From the NCBI RefSeq assembly GCF_024753245.1, contig NZ_JANUGX010000019.1:53125-117124 (forward strand): 64,000 bases of DNA, in the 5' to 3' direction. The stretch comes from Massilia norwichensis. Lineage in GTDB: Bacteria; Pseudomonadota; Gammaproteobacteria; Burkholderiales; Burkholderiaceae_D. Position numbers and translations under genes: made by a program. Below the pieces are notes generated by a model, which worked only from the letters and a program-made list of their open reading frames with translations, made no database searches and had not been told where the DNA came from. This document shows, piece by piece, positions 16,601 to 24,372 of this stretch; within the stretch, counting starts at the first letter, position 1, and every line of letters begins with the position of its first letter.

Positions 16601-18950
16601 GCATGAAGTCGAACAGGGCGCGAAGCACGACGGAGCGCTCGGCGGCCGTAGCCGCCTGGAGCACCCGCGGTGCCGTGGCCCATTCAGACGCATCGGCGGC
16701 GAGGTCTTCGATGTCCTGGTAACTAATGCGCACCAAGCCCAATTGCTCGAGGTTAGGGTTATTGAAGCGCCAACCACGCCGTAGGTCAAAAAATGTGCGG
16801 TAACCTAGGATGCCGCGCATGGCCTCCTGTACTTGCCGACGGGTGTTGCCCTTAACCTCAGGCTGCTGCATATACTCAGCACGCACGGCCGGGTCGTCGC
16901 GGTGGAAGCCCAACGCTTCGAACACAGCATTTGCGACCTCGCGCTCTGACAGGCCCTGTCCACCACCTTTCTGCACTGCGGACAACAGCGCAGCCCGGGT
17001 CAGCAGTACCTGCAGGAAGTCATTGAAATGGCCTGCCTGCAGGGCCGCATCCTGTCGGTTGTCGGAAAACCCTAGGACCTTCTTGGCGTCCGGGGACAGT
17101 TGCTGGTCCTCTTCGTACAGGTAGCGCAGTGCCGACAGCGTGAGCATCGTCGTGGCAGAGCTGCGGCCTTCGCCCGACAGCGACGTAAGGCGCAGCGCAT
17201 CTTTGCCAGACGAGGTGTGCGACACCCCACAAGCCAAGCAAAAACGGAAGGCGCCGGGGATGAACCAGGCTTGCAATCCCTTGTCTGCGGTGGTGATGCC
17301 GTCAGGCCGTACCTTGACCGATTGTGGGATGAACTTGCGCTGGCCTGATTTGATGCGCCACTCGCCATCGGCGCGCTCCTCCAGCCAGGTTTCCGGGTAG
17401 CGCTCCAGCACTTCGGGATTCCACAGGCCGCGGCCGTCGGGCATCAGGAAACCGAACTTCACCTGCTCGTCATCATGTTGACGCTCGTCGATGCTACGCA
17501 CGTTGAAAGCACGGCCTTCGGGGCCGTCGGTATCCCACACCGGGATGTACTCCTGGCCGCAGTCGCGGCAAAAGTGCACGTGGTAGTACCTCCGCTGCCG
17601 CTGGTCATCTCCAGAAACGAATTGTTGCCCGTCGAGGGTGATGGCACGGTGGAAAGGCGCCTCCAGCGTCGTGTAGACCTTGCCACCGCCAGCGATGAAC
17701 TGGTGGAGTTTGAAGGCGAAGAGGCTCTTGCCGGAGCTGTCTGTCACGGCGTAGGCACGCAGCATGAATTGCTGGAGATAGGCCAAGCAACTCTCTAGTG
17801 ACTCGCTCGAGGCTTTGTGGAGCAATTGGGCAGCATCTGCAAGTTTGCGCGGGCGAGCACGGCGGGGCTTGTCGTCCTCGTAAGTCAGGCCCAAGGTGAG
17901 CTCGACCCACACCGACATGGGGTGCGCCGCCATCGCTTCAAAATTAAGGTCCATCGGCACGCCGGCACGAATGGCGGGACCAAGTTGGCTCTGCACCGTC
18001 TGAAGCGTCTGGCTCTCAGGTGTTGTTCGACGCAGAGTTTCGGTGATGACGTTACGTTCGGGGATGGGAGTGCCAAATAGACGCCGAGCGACATTGGCCA
18101 CGACAGCATTTCGCTCCATCTGGCTGCCCTCAGATGCCATCGTGGCCGAGGTGCCGATGCAGATGAGTTCGCTAGAAAGCGCCTCGCGCACCCGCCGCAC
18201 TAGTAGCGCGACGTCGGCACCCTGACGACCGCGGTAAGTGTGCAGCTCGTCGAGGACCAAGAAGCGCAGACCCTTAGCATTGCGCATCACGGCCTTGTCG
18301 ATGTCGTTCTGCCGGGTCATCAGCAGCTCGAGCATCATGAAGTTGGTTAAGAGAATGTCTGGCGGCGTCGCGGCCATAGCCTGACGCTCTTCATCCCCTT
18401 CTTGTCCGGTGTAGCGACCAAAGCTCACGGACTGCGTCGCTGGGTCCGAGCCCAGGAATTTCTTTAACTCCTCAAGCTGGGAGTTAGCCAGCGCATTCAT
18501 CGGATAAATGACGATAGCGCGCGTGCGAGGCGTTGCGTCGACCTTTTTCGCCTTGAGGCAAGCATCGACGATGGGGATGAAGTAGCTGAGGGATTTGCCA
18601 GAGCCCGTGCCGGTGGTCATGACATAGCTCTCGCCGGCCGACGCCAAGCTGATGGCCTCAGCTTGGTGCTGATGCAGCGGCAGCGTCACGCCAGCGGAAC
18701 TAGCTGACTTACCCAACCGGAAGATGGCCGAGCATTCGTCGCTCAGCTGCCCCGCTTGAACGAGCTCATCGACGGTACCACCCGACCGGAAGTTCGGATT
18801 GATTTGAATGAGAGGCTCAGGCCAGTAACGTTGGCTGTCGTACTCACGGTCGACGTACGCCCGGATGTCGTCGGCTCGGATGCGCGTGAAGCTACGAGTG
18901 AACTGTTCGTAGTCGGCAACAATGCGCTCGCGAAACTGAAATACGTCCAT
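13617..18950 (-). CDS. DEAD/DEAH helicase with zinc-finger and DUF1998 modules plus C-terminal DUF559/Vsr-like nuclease fold
   Basis: This protein of 1777 aa has, in order, Walker A TTGTGSGKS (about 111-119), the DELHTYRGRQGAD box (about 231-243), GTSATM, helicase motif VI RSGRAGRAGQ (about 1000), paired CxxC knuckles (CRDCGQEY near 460; CPTCG...CVSCG near 1335-1355), and a DUF1998-type Cys cluster CEAGCYRCLLSYY (about 1611-1624). The last 90 residues resemble DUF559/Vsr endonucleases (VDFFYDELNLVVFIDGPHH). It therefore looks like DrmA and DrmB of DISARM joined in one chain, and also like DruE of Druantia, with a nuclease added. An ATG at 18950 with AGGGGG upstream is preferred over an adjacent in-frame TTG at 18953. 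Confidence 0.87.
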   Translation of the reverse strand: MDVFQFRERIVADYEQFTRSFTRIRADDIRAYVDREYDSQRYWPEPLIQINPNFRSGGTVDELVQAGQLSDECSAIFRLGKSASSAGVTLPLHQHQAEAISLASAGESYVMTTGTGSGKSLSYFIPIVDACLKAKKVDATPRTRAIVIYPMNALANSQLEELKKFLGSDPATQSVSFGRYTGQEGDEERQAMAATPPDILLTNFMMLELLMTRQNDIDKAVMRNAKGLRFLVLDELHTYRGRQGADVALLVRRVREALSSELICIGTSATMASEGSQMERNAVVANVARRLFGTPIPERNVITETLRRTTPESQTLQTVQSQLGPAIRAGVPMDLNFEAMAAHPMSVWVELTLGLTYEDDKPRRARPRKLADAAQLLHKASSESLESCLAYLQQFMLRAYAVTDSSGKSLFAFKLHQFIAGGGKVYTTLEAPFHRAITLDGQQFVSGDDQRQRRYYHVHFCRDCGQEYIPVWDTDGPEGRAFNVRSIDERQHDDEQVKFGFLMPDGRGLWNPEVLERYPETWLEERADGEWRIKSGQRKFIPQSVKVRPDGITTADKGLQAWFIPGAFRFCLACGVSHTSSGKDALRLTSLSGEGRSSATTMLTLSALRYLYEEDQQLSPDAKKVLGFSDNRQDAALQAGHFNDFLQVLLTRAALLSAVQKGGGQGLSEREVANAVFEALGFHRDDPAVRAEYMQQPEVKGNTRRQVQEAMRGILGYRTFFDLRRGWRFNNPNLEQLGLVRISYQDIEDLAADASEWATAPRVLQAATAAERSVVLRALFDFMRQGLCIATRYLDRTELEQLRTQSYANLREPWGFTEDERPMTARWFVTSRPREETDRRGRRVKVEDFLVIGSSRSRLGRMLRQGSTWGGANPYYRDIDDHTYPEVIAALLKAAESYGLVKREETDVGLTGWQLNGTTLLWKVGAGQSQRQAEGNEFFRGLYRNIAGLLASPVHQLFDFEAREHTAQVEQEDRLEREARFRYTEKDRDEWRKKNGTELDWLPVLFCSPTMELGVDISSLNTVYMRNVPPTPANYAQRSGRAGRAGQPALVITYCASQSPHDQYYFRDPVRMVHGQVNAPTLDLANLELVKSHMHAIWLAETGKRLGNSVRDLLDMNLPEKLPIIDEVAADLDKAEAKKLAHERGLKVLGMLASELTPKNAPWYSEHWAEMVFQRAYLEFNDALQRWRDLYRATAQAIELNFKIENNPAASERERREAQQRHNEARKQRDLLLAGDSAFNSDFYTYRYLASQGFLPGYNFPRLPLLAYLPARRGSIGRESFLSRPRFLALGEFGPYSLIYHEGSQYRVTKALLTISGQDQVSEGARLPTEFARLCPTCGYGHFRSQRDADRCVSCGASLSGAQEVKSLYRIENVSTKRAERITANEEERVRQGYEMQTTLQFAEADGKLNMVTTVVEDDEGPLLELQYGPSATVWRMNFGWRRRKEKSIRGFMMNPVTGHWVGGVEDGNGEVENEGEAPPDKTPPQRIVPYVEDRRNILIVRPHPCLGELKAETLTTLQYALKRGIEAVYQLEESELMAEPLPTRDNRQSILLFEAAEGGAGVLTRLATEPDALSAVAAKALDVMHFVGPPAGQAWSGNALTEELDHEGKPLCEAGCYRCLLSYYNQPDHTLIDRKDKSAGGLLLDILCRLTRAHAHQGTQGRAPQEHDAELARTAGSTLEQVWLDHVIEHGYRKPDRGQQTITGANVCVDFFYDELNLVVFIDGPHHETEAQRAQDSAIDRALDDLGYLVARFPKEQARWPDIFKNNADLFGPGKT

Positions 18951-18976
18951 CAATCCCCCTAGTTGACTTAGCGGCT

Positions 18977-19144
18977 CTACGGCTGCTTATTCGGCACAGC
19001 TATTTCGTGTGCGGTGCAGTGTTGCCTCACCAGCACTTCAATGAAATTTGCGATTGTTCGGTGTTCTCGCTCAGCGGCTAATCGAATCAATTCCTTTAAC
19101 TCCGGGGTTATCCGAAGATTCAGCGTGTCAGACTTGCGTTCCAT
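18977..19144 (-). CDS. Small ribbon-helix-helix (CopG/Arc-like) protein
   Basis: A 55-aa protein with the RHH pattern: beta-strand DTLNLRITPELKELIR followed by helix AEREHRTIANFIEVLVRQH. Such proteins bind DNA as dimers and often repress their own operon. It sits immediately upstream of the 18-kb defence operon, with a 26-base gap to the helicase start, and reads the same way, so autoregulation of the operon is likely (inference). A TTG at 19159 would add five residues. The ATG at 19144 is preferred, although its ribosome binding site is weak. No toxin partner of usual size is adjacent. Confidence 0.75.
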   Translation of the reverse strand: MERKSDTLNLRITPELKELIRLAAEREHRTIANFIEVLVRQHCTAHEIAVPNKQP

Positions 19145-19223
19145 ATTGCAGATTGGCAAGAGTAAATGTACCGCAATTGTAACGCAAGCCCGACTTGCCC
19201 AGCGAAAAAAGATTGCCGTTTTT

Positions 19224-21476
19224 TTATTGAGCAGCGTTAGCTTCTACTTCATCTTTGACCACACTGATTGCTGACATCACAACCACTTTAACGTCGTTCA
19301 TAAACTCCTGAACTTCGCGGTCTCCACGCTCATCAGGAATGGGTACCCATCGCTCGTAGATGCCTTCGATTTTCATTCGACGCTCAAATGTGCTCCCTGG
19401 TCCACGCAGGCCAAAGGCGTCAACCCATGTGGATTGAGGTTGTTCGCGCAACCTTCTTGCGCAGAGTGCCGGAAGCTGGCGGGTAACCAAAGTCTTAATA
19501 CGCTCGATGGTCTCTCGCTTTTCTTCTGATGTCAGCGTACCGCTCCAACTCGCGGGGTTTTCCAAAAAGCGGGAGATAGCGGACGACAGGGCAGTAATTA
19601 AGTTCGTCGTAGGGCGAAGTGTGAAGGTTTCAGGCCATCCCTCGGCGTAACGTCGACTCAGCGCTTTAATAGTTTGCCAATGCCGCGCGGTTTCGTCCGG
19701 GTGTGATTCAAACCCTAGAATGGCACGCCATGGGCTGCGGAACATGCGAGCCCCCCTCTGAATGGCAAGCACGAGATTGTCGACGCTATATTCAGGGAAC
19801 GCCACAGGCTCGAATACAGCCGGCTGCGAATCAACCAGTCGCTGCAGCAAACGGTTCAGTTCGGGGCGTGCAGGCTTGGCTTCATAGTCATCGAGCCTTC
19901 CCAAGTAAAACGTGCTCTTCTCTAAGTGCTCGAGTAAGTACCTTGCCGCGTCTGCGGATACCGATTTTGCAACCTGATTTTCAACCACGTTTCGCAGGCC
20001 GCCGAAGACGTGGTCAAGCTTCGCGCGTCCCTTAAGGTTTTCGCCGGAAACGGTATCCATATGAGTAAAGGCGACGACGAGCTTGCTGCTATGACCCGAG
20101 TTGACAATCCCTTCAACGGCTTTGCCAGCGGCAAAATTCGTCATGGCATTCTTCGCGCTATCTACCAGCAGGATGACATCCGCGTCATCCAGCATGAGTA
20201 CCATCTGCTCCGGTAGGTCGGCATTGGCGCCAGCTTTATGTCCTAACCCTTCAGTATCGATTAAGACAAGCTTAGCTTCCTGCTCAGCCCAGACGGAATG
20301 GAATGGCCCTCCGACGCGCATGCCGTTGACAACTGGCGTAAGCAGCTTCCCCCACGCGTTGACAGATATTCCAGAAAAAAAGCGTACTGCAGCAAGAAAA
20401 TCCATTCGCTGGTCATCTTCGCATTTAAGATGCCATGCACGGGGCCAACCAGTTGTGGTTTTTTCAAAGCGACCATCAGCAATCAAGTCGAACCGGGTAC
20501 GGACGTCGTCCAAAATTTCGGACACGATGTCGAGGTAATCCGGGGATTCGCATGCTTGCTCTTGAATCAGGTCAAGCGCGGCATTGCGGTCTTCGGGCTT
20601 CATATCTGCGACATTTTCACCGTACGCTTCCTCAACTGCCCGTTTTGCCTGGCTGGCCAGATTCTCGATTCTGTCTAAGTAAGTTTCCAGGCGCTGACTA
20701 AATTCGAGCGCCTCTGCCTCTGTTACCACTGACGGGTCGGAGCTACCGGCGACAACGCTAGAATCATCGTCCTCAACACTGTAGGGGTCTACCTCTTCGT
20801 CTTCTTCGATGATGTCGCCGAGGATATACTTCAGGCGGAAACGCATATCACTTTTTTCCAGCAGGGTGCGCGCGACCTGCCGCCTGGCCCCTGAAATCGC
20901 CTCAAGCACAGCGGCTGAGACGCATTCCTCTATCTCAAACCGGGTTTCGTGCTCGGACATGAACGAGACAACCGCCTCATACCCAGTCCCACGCAAGAAA
21001 ACCTCAGTTGGGAACGTGGTCGTGCGATTAACCGATGTGGATGGGAATCGGTCTCGCTCAGGATGAGTTCCCATAAGTTGGCGCAGCAGCGTTGTCTTAC
21101 CCGCCCCAGGAACCCCCAAAAGCATAATGCGAGCGTAGCCATCTTCACGCCCTGGAAGAGGGAGAAGCTGGTCACGGAGCTCTCGAGGATTGCCTGCCCG
21201 CGGCTCAAGCTCAGCGTAAAAAATCTCAATTACGCGAGCATCGAACAGCGCTGCCGCCCTAGCCTTCGCACCGACCGACCAAAAAGACTCATCGTCCAAT
21301 AAGGTCTGCAGCTGTTTTACTAGAAAGTCAGCCTCTTGCACACTTTCGGTGCCAAGCCCTTTACGGGTCTTGCGCCCCGGTTTGCCGGCATTGTCGGTTT
21401 TAAGCGGATGCCTAAAATCGACGAGCCATGCCTTACGTCCTGGATTTTGTCGAGCTGTAGCCGTGTATTTACCCAT
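19224..21476 (-). CDS. Large P-loop GTPase with an integrase-arm-like N-terminus
   Basis: This 750-aa protein has a P-loop GVPGAGKTTLLRQ (about residues 118-130), a switch motif DTEGLGH (DxxG, about 402-408) and THMD (about 470-473) in the place of the (N/T)KxD specificity motif, so it is a GTPase of dynamin/septin-like general type. A large helical insertion lies between P-loop and switch. The first 65 residues (AWLVDFRHP, GRKTRKGLGT) look like the arm-type DNA-binding domain of tyrosine recombinases, but the recombinase catalytic core is absent. The ATG at 21476 follows a run AGGGGGGGGT serving as ribosome binding site. The RHH gene begins 79 bases downstream. Large GTPases occur in antiphage systems; membership in this one is an inference. 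Confidence 0.7.
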   Translation of the reverse strand: MGKYTATARQNPGRKAWLVDFRHPLKTDNAGKPGRKTRKGLGTESVQEADFLVKQLQTLLDDESFWSVGAKARAAALFDARVIEIFYAELEPRAGNPRELRDQLLPLPGREDGYARIMLLGVPGAGKTTLLRQLMGTHPERDRFPSTSVNRTTTFPTEVFLRGTGYEAVVSFMSEHETRFEIEECVSAAVLEAISGARRQVARTLLEKSDMRFRLKYILGDIIEEDEEVDPYSVEDDDSSVVAGSSDPSVVTEAEALEFSQRLETYLDRIENLASQAKRAVEEAYGENVADMKPEDRNAALDLIQEQACESPDYLDIVSEILDDVRTRFDLIADGRFEKTTTGWPRAWHLKCEDDQRMDFLAAVRFFSGISVNAWGKLLTPVVNGMRVGGPFHSVWAEQEAKLVLIDTEGLGHKAGANADLPEQMVLMLDDADVILLVDSAKNAMTNFAAGKAVEGIVNSGHSSKLVVAFTHMDTVSGENLKGRAKLDHVFGGLRNVVENQVAKSVSADAARYLLEHLEKSTFYLGRLDDYEAKPARPELNRLLQRLVDSQPAVFEPVAFPEYSVDNLVLAIQRGARMFRSPWRAILGFESHPDETARHWQTIKALSRRYAEGWPETFTLRPTTNLITALSSAISRFLENPASWSGTLTSEEKRETIERIKTLVTRQLPALCARRLREQPQSTWVDAFGLRGPGSTFERRMKIEGIYERWVPIPDERGDREVQEFMNDVKVVVMSAISVVKDEVEANAAQ

Positions 21477-22004
21477 ACCCCCCCTGTGATGTGCCCCGGT
21501 GTGCCAAACCGCCTGTGGAGTGGATAATATCGGGATTCGGGCGATTGGTCAACATGTTTGGCACATCGCGGAACATCGGCTCACAGCAGGGAATACGCCG
21601 CAAGACTATGTTCTGCGTACGAGTAGAAGCACAACCACGAGTGAGCACTACTGGCGGCAGTATCAAGAAGTATCAACGGATTTGAAACTTCTCAGAATTG
21701 ATGAAACTTCTTGATGCTGCGTTCACAGCCTCCCGAGCGCAGCCGTGACTCGCGATACCAATGGCGCGTCGTGCTGAGAGCCAAGGGGTTCAAGGCTGCT
21801 CGCCGTGGTTCCCGCTGGATACAAGAACCACAGTGTCCGGCATGACGTGCACTGGTCGAGGCGAACGCGCGGCTTGCCTGAAGGTCGCAATAGAGCTGAG
21901 CTTCTTACTGCTTAAGGCGCAAGGGAATAGCTGCGTGGATGTACGCGGCGTCATGCCTGTCGCTCGGAGCTATACTTCTGCCCGACATTGATACCTCCAA
22001 CTCC
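21477..22004. promoter_or_regulatory. Divergent spacer with repeated TGTGCC elements upstream of the GTPase gene
   Basis: This 528-base spacer separates the leftward GTPase from the rightward metallopeptidase, and no convincing gene is visible in it. Close to the GTPase start it contains GATGTGCC (21488-21495), TGTGCCAAAC (21500-21509) and the exact inverse GTTTGGCACA (21556-21565) followed by TCG, so the word (A)TGTGCC(AAAC) occurs three times in about 80 bases. This could be an operator or recombinase-arm-type binding site. The rest, 21600-22000, shows nothing I can interpret. Confidence 0.4.
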
Positions 22005-22541
22005 ATGCCAGACCTTACGCTAGACCAAATATCCGCCGACGACCTTCGAAAAGCGGCTTACCATGAAATCGGCCACAAAATTATCTATGAGCTTGTTGGC
22101 GGCGCCGGTAACGCGTTTGTCTGGAAGAACCATAGTGGAAACCCAGATGAAGTGGCTTGGCTGGGGCAGTTCAGGCCTAGCAGTTGTCCCGAACAACAGT
22201 ATGAAGCATTTACTTGCGCAGGCATTAATGTTCCTGCTCCCCCGCCGAATTGGCGTGTGATGTACGGTATGGCGGGCGTAGTCGCTGAGCAAATTCTGCG
22301 CGGCGAGAGGGATGTTGAATTTATAGCTGGGCACCTGTACTTAAGAATCTGTTGCGATGAAATATCGGCAACGGATGCGGAGTCCATTGGCGTCACCGAT
22401 ATAGACGATTTCGAAGTGGACATTAAGACTGTTGAGCAATGCGCACAACTTCTTCTTGAGCATTGGCCGCAGGTGAAGAAGGAGGCGGAGGACCTCATCG
22501 CTGATGCCTCGGCAGAGGCCTGGGGAACGGTCACCGTGTAA
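22005..22541 (+). CDS. M41-like (FtsH protease type) stand-alone zinc metallopeptidase
   Basis: A 178-aa protein beginning MPDLTLDQIS. AAYHEIGHKIIYEL (from about residue 17) is an HExxH zinc motif in the same helical setting as FtsH peptidases, and GMAGVVAEQILRG (about residues 85-97) matches the second conserved helix of that fold. SATDAES further on could supply the third, acidic metal ligand. No AAA domain or membrane segment is present, so it is a soluble single-domain relative; such proteins are found in phage and island genomes. An in-frame ATG at 21939 would add 22 residues without recognisable homology, so 22005 is preferred with moderate certainty. Its substrate is unknown. Confidence 0.65.
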   Translation: MPDLTLDQISADDLRKAAYHEIGHKIIYELVGGAGNAFVWKNHSGNPDEVAWLGQFRPSSCPEQQYEAFTCAGINVPAPPPNWRVMYGMAGVVAEQILRGERDVEFIAGHLYLRICCDEISATDAESIGVTDIDDFEVDIKTVEQCAQLLLEHWPQVKKEAEDLIADASAEAWGTVTV

Positions 22542-22699
22542 AGTTGAGATGGCTGCCGGCCACCGGTACGGTGTAGGCTATTCACCTCGACTGGCAGTCA
22601 CTACTGACGGGCCCATGGAACAAGGCTCCGCCCGTGCAACCCATTGCATGGGCACTTTCTGCGGGCACGCAATGCAGGGGCCGAATACCCCGCTGGTAG

Positions 22700-22981
22700 T
22701 TAAGCCACGATTTCGCGAAGCTCGCTACGCAGCAGGCCGAGCAATTCGTCGACCGAAGCAGCGTCGTACTGGTTTAGGTAAGCAAGTACGATAGGGGTGA
22801 GCGGGTGAACTGCTAGAGGCGTAGCAAGTTCATCAATTTTCTGCAAGGTTGGCTGCTTAACGCCACGCTCAACCTCACTTATGTAAGTACGGCCGGACTG
22901 CTGCGCGAAGTCCTCCTGCGTCAAGCCCCGGGCGAGCCGCACCGTTCTGAACGCAGCACCGAACCGATTTTTGTGCTTCAT
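22700..22981 (-). CDS. XRE-family helix-turn-helix regulator
   Basis: A 93-aa protein with a Cro/C1-type HTH near its N-terminus (GAAFRTVRLARGLTQEDFAQ followed by SGRTYISEVERGVKQPTLQ). The start is placed at the ATG at 22981 because CGGAG lies seven bases upstream; a longer frame from 23020 would include the operator. The C-terminal 30 residues are a short helical tail. It is transcribed divergently from the gene at 23081, with 99 bases between them that hold a palindromic site, the usual layout of a repressor controlling itself and its neighbour. Confidence 0.88.
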   Translation of the reverse strand: MKHKNRFGAAFRTVRLARGLTQEDFAQQSGRTYISEVERGVKQPTLQKIDELATPLAVHPLTPIVLAYLNQYDAASVDELLGLLRSELREIVA

Positions 22982-23020
22982 GGTACTCCGTTGGTTGAGC
23001 CCCATGAGACTACATTGCAT

Positions 23021-23046
23021 GCTATAGTGCTACACGCTATAGCGTG
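23021..23046. promoter_or_regulatory. Probable operator of the XRE regulator
   Basis: The divergent spacer contains a perfect 14-base palindrome, CACGCTATAGCGTG (23033-23046), and one helical turn and a half upstream a related half site GCTATAGTG (23021-23029). The shared core GCTATAG(C/T)G repeats with a 15-base period. Position between the two divergent starts and the dyad symmetry fit binding of the adjacent XRE protein as a dimer. Binding itself is inferred. Confidence 0.6.
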
Positions 23047-23080
23047 CGTACGCGATGCCGCTTCTCAGGAGAACCGCTTA

Positions 23081-23557
23081 ATGCCCGAACTTGTTGTTTC
23101 CACTTTTGATGTGTCCGTGTTGTCGGACGTGGCATTGCAGCTCATGAAGGCTGCAGTACAGCACGCCTACAGACATCAGGGGGAGGAGGTCTATGACATG
23201 CAACGCGCCGAGTTGTGTAGCTTGGCCGGCTTGCCACTTATGACAACTGAAGATTTCCATGCGTCGATGCTGGAGGCATGCAAAGCGCTGGTAGTAATCG
23301 AGGTCATCGATAGTTCGTCTCCATTCCGCGACGATTTGCCCTATGCCAGCTGGCAAGTATTCAAGGAAGTTCGGTTTAGTGATTCGCGCCTCTGCTTCGA
23401 AATTGGAAACGGCACTTTCGACAAAACATTAATGGCTAGCCTTCCGCTTCTAAAACCTTCGAAAAGGCCCGTAAATCGAAAGGCAGTCTTTGCTAAGCGT
23501 TACACGAACAAAAAATCCTCGGTGGTGGATGGCCCGAGCACGGCCTTACTTAGCTGA
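23081..23557 (+). CDS. Unknown protein, possibly initiator-like winged helix
   Basis: A 158-aa protein beginning MPELVVSTFDVSVLSD. The ATG at 23081 follows AGGAG about 9 bases upstream. The segments LMKAAVQHAYRHQGEEVYDMQ, then AELCSLAGL and later LCFEIGNGTFDKTLMAS recall the N-terminal winged-helix domain of Rep_3-type plasmid initiators, but the resemblance is weak and no second domain follows. The C-terminus is basic (RPVNRKAVFAKRYTNKK). It is under the probable control of the divergent XRE regulator. The product is best called hypothetical. Confidence 0.55.
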   Translation: MPELVVSTFDVSVLSDVALQLMKAAVQHAYRHQGEEVYDMQRAELCSLAGLPLMTTEDFHASMLEACKALVVIEVIDSSSPFRDDLPYASWQVFKEVRFSDSRLCFEIGNGTFDKTLMASLPLLKPSKRPVNRKAVFAKRYTNKKSSVVDGPSTALLS

Positions 23558-23703
23558 GACTCACTATCGCGGAGTTATTGACATTAGTTTGCTTGCTCCT
23601 CTGTGTTGCCTGTGTCTCTACGAAAATTTCCGAATTTTGAGAAACAACTGGCCAAACGATACCGGATTAATCTAAAAATCAATGTCAATCGGCGACTCTA
23701 GCA

Positions 23704-24282
23704 ATGATGCAAAAGAACATTCGACCAATATATTCGTCGCCATGGCTCGGCCGCTCATTCAAGCTGACAGAGAATTCGTTAGCATGGGGACGTTATGTTA
23801 TAACAGACTCCGCACTCGTGGCAGCAGATAAGGAAAAGGGGAGCTATTGCGCTTTTTCGATTAAGGAGGCCGACCCAGCGCAGCTTGGTCTGGTATTTGA
23901 ACATTTAATTCATGTTTACTGCCCAAACAGTTTTCCAGATTTTCTTCGTGAAACGCAAGCTCTAGCGACGTATTGTTATGCAAGAGAGCACATGAGGGCA
24001 TTACTTAGCGGCGGTTGCGCCCCAGACGATTATTATCGAGCAAGCATTGCTATTGTTGGTGCTTTTGACGAAGCTCTTTCGGCGGTATTCGAGTCTTCCA
24101 TACCCCTACATGGACTTAATAGAGTGACCTATATTCGGTATCGCCAGAAATTGCACGGGATGCATTTGACCATTTTCTCTGATGACCAGCAAACGTATGA
24201 CGTTGCTTTCACATCCGACCTGGTGCTCGCATCCATCCGCCTTGCTGATGATTGGAACCCTATTTGGCCACAATTCACTTAA
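23704..24282 (+). CDS. Hypothetical island protein, no recognised domain
   Basis: A 192-aa soluble protein starting MMQKNIRPIYSSPWLGR. It has mixed alpha/beta character, no membrane segment and no recognised motif. Its coding sequence is clearly more AT-rich than genes beyond 26.6 kb, in keeping with horizontal origin. No good ribosome binding site precedes the ATG at 23704, so the true start may be further in. It is followed after 90 bases by the HAD gene in the same direction. Confidence 0.5.
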   Translation: MMQKNIRPIYSSPWLGRSFKLTENSLAWGRYVITDSALVAADKEKGSYCAFSIKEADPAQLGLVFEHLIHVYCPNSFPDFLRETQALATYCYAREHMRALLSGGCAPDDYYRASIAIVGAFDEALSAVFESSIPLHGLNRVTYIRYRQKLHGMHLTIFSDDQQTYDVAFTSDLVLASIRLADDWNPIWPQFT

Positions 24283-24372
24283 CTCGCCCAATATGTAAAC
24301 CTATTGGTTGAGAAAGATTTCATTAAAATTAATGCAACTATTGGGTGCGGAATCACGCGATAAAGGAGGCTC

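Noticed and set aside
5825..18950. BREX identity
   Set aside because: The methylase resembles PglX, but no PglZ phosphatase, BrxC or BrxA/B gene is present.
19224..21476. Could the GTPase be the island's tyrosine integrase?
   Set aside because: Only an arm-like N-terminus is present. The R-H-R-Y catalytic residues are absent and GTPase motifs are clear.
21499..21714. 71-aa plus-strand open frame upstream of the metallopeptidase
   Set aside because: No ribosome binding site, overlaps the inverted repeats, and no family resemblance.
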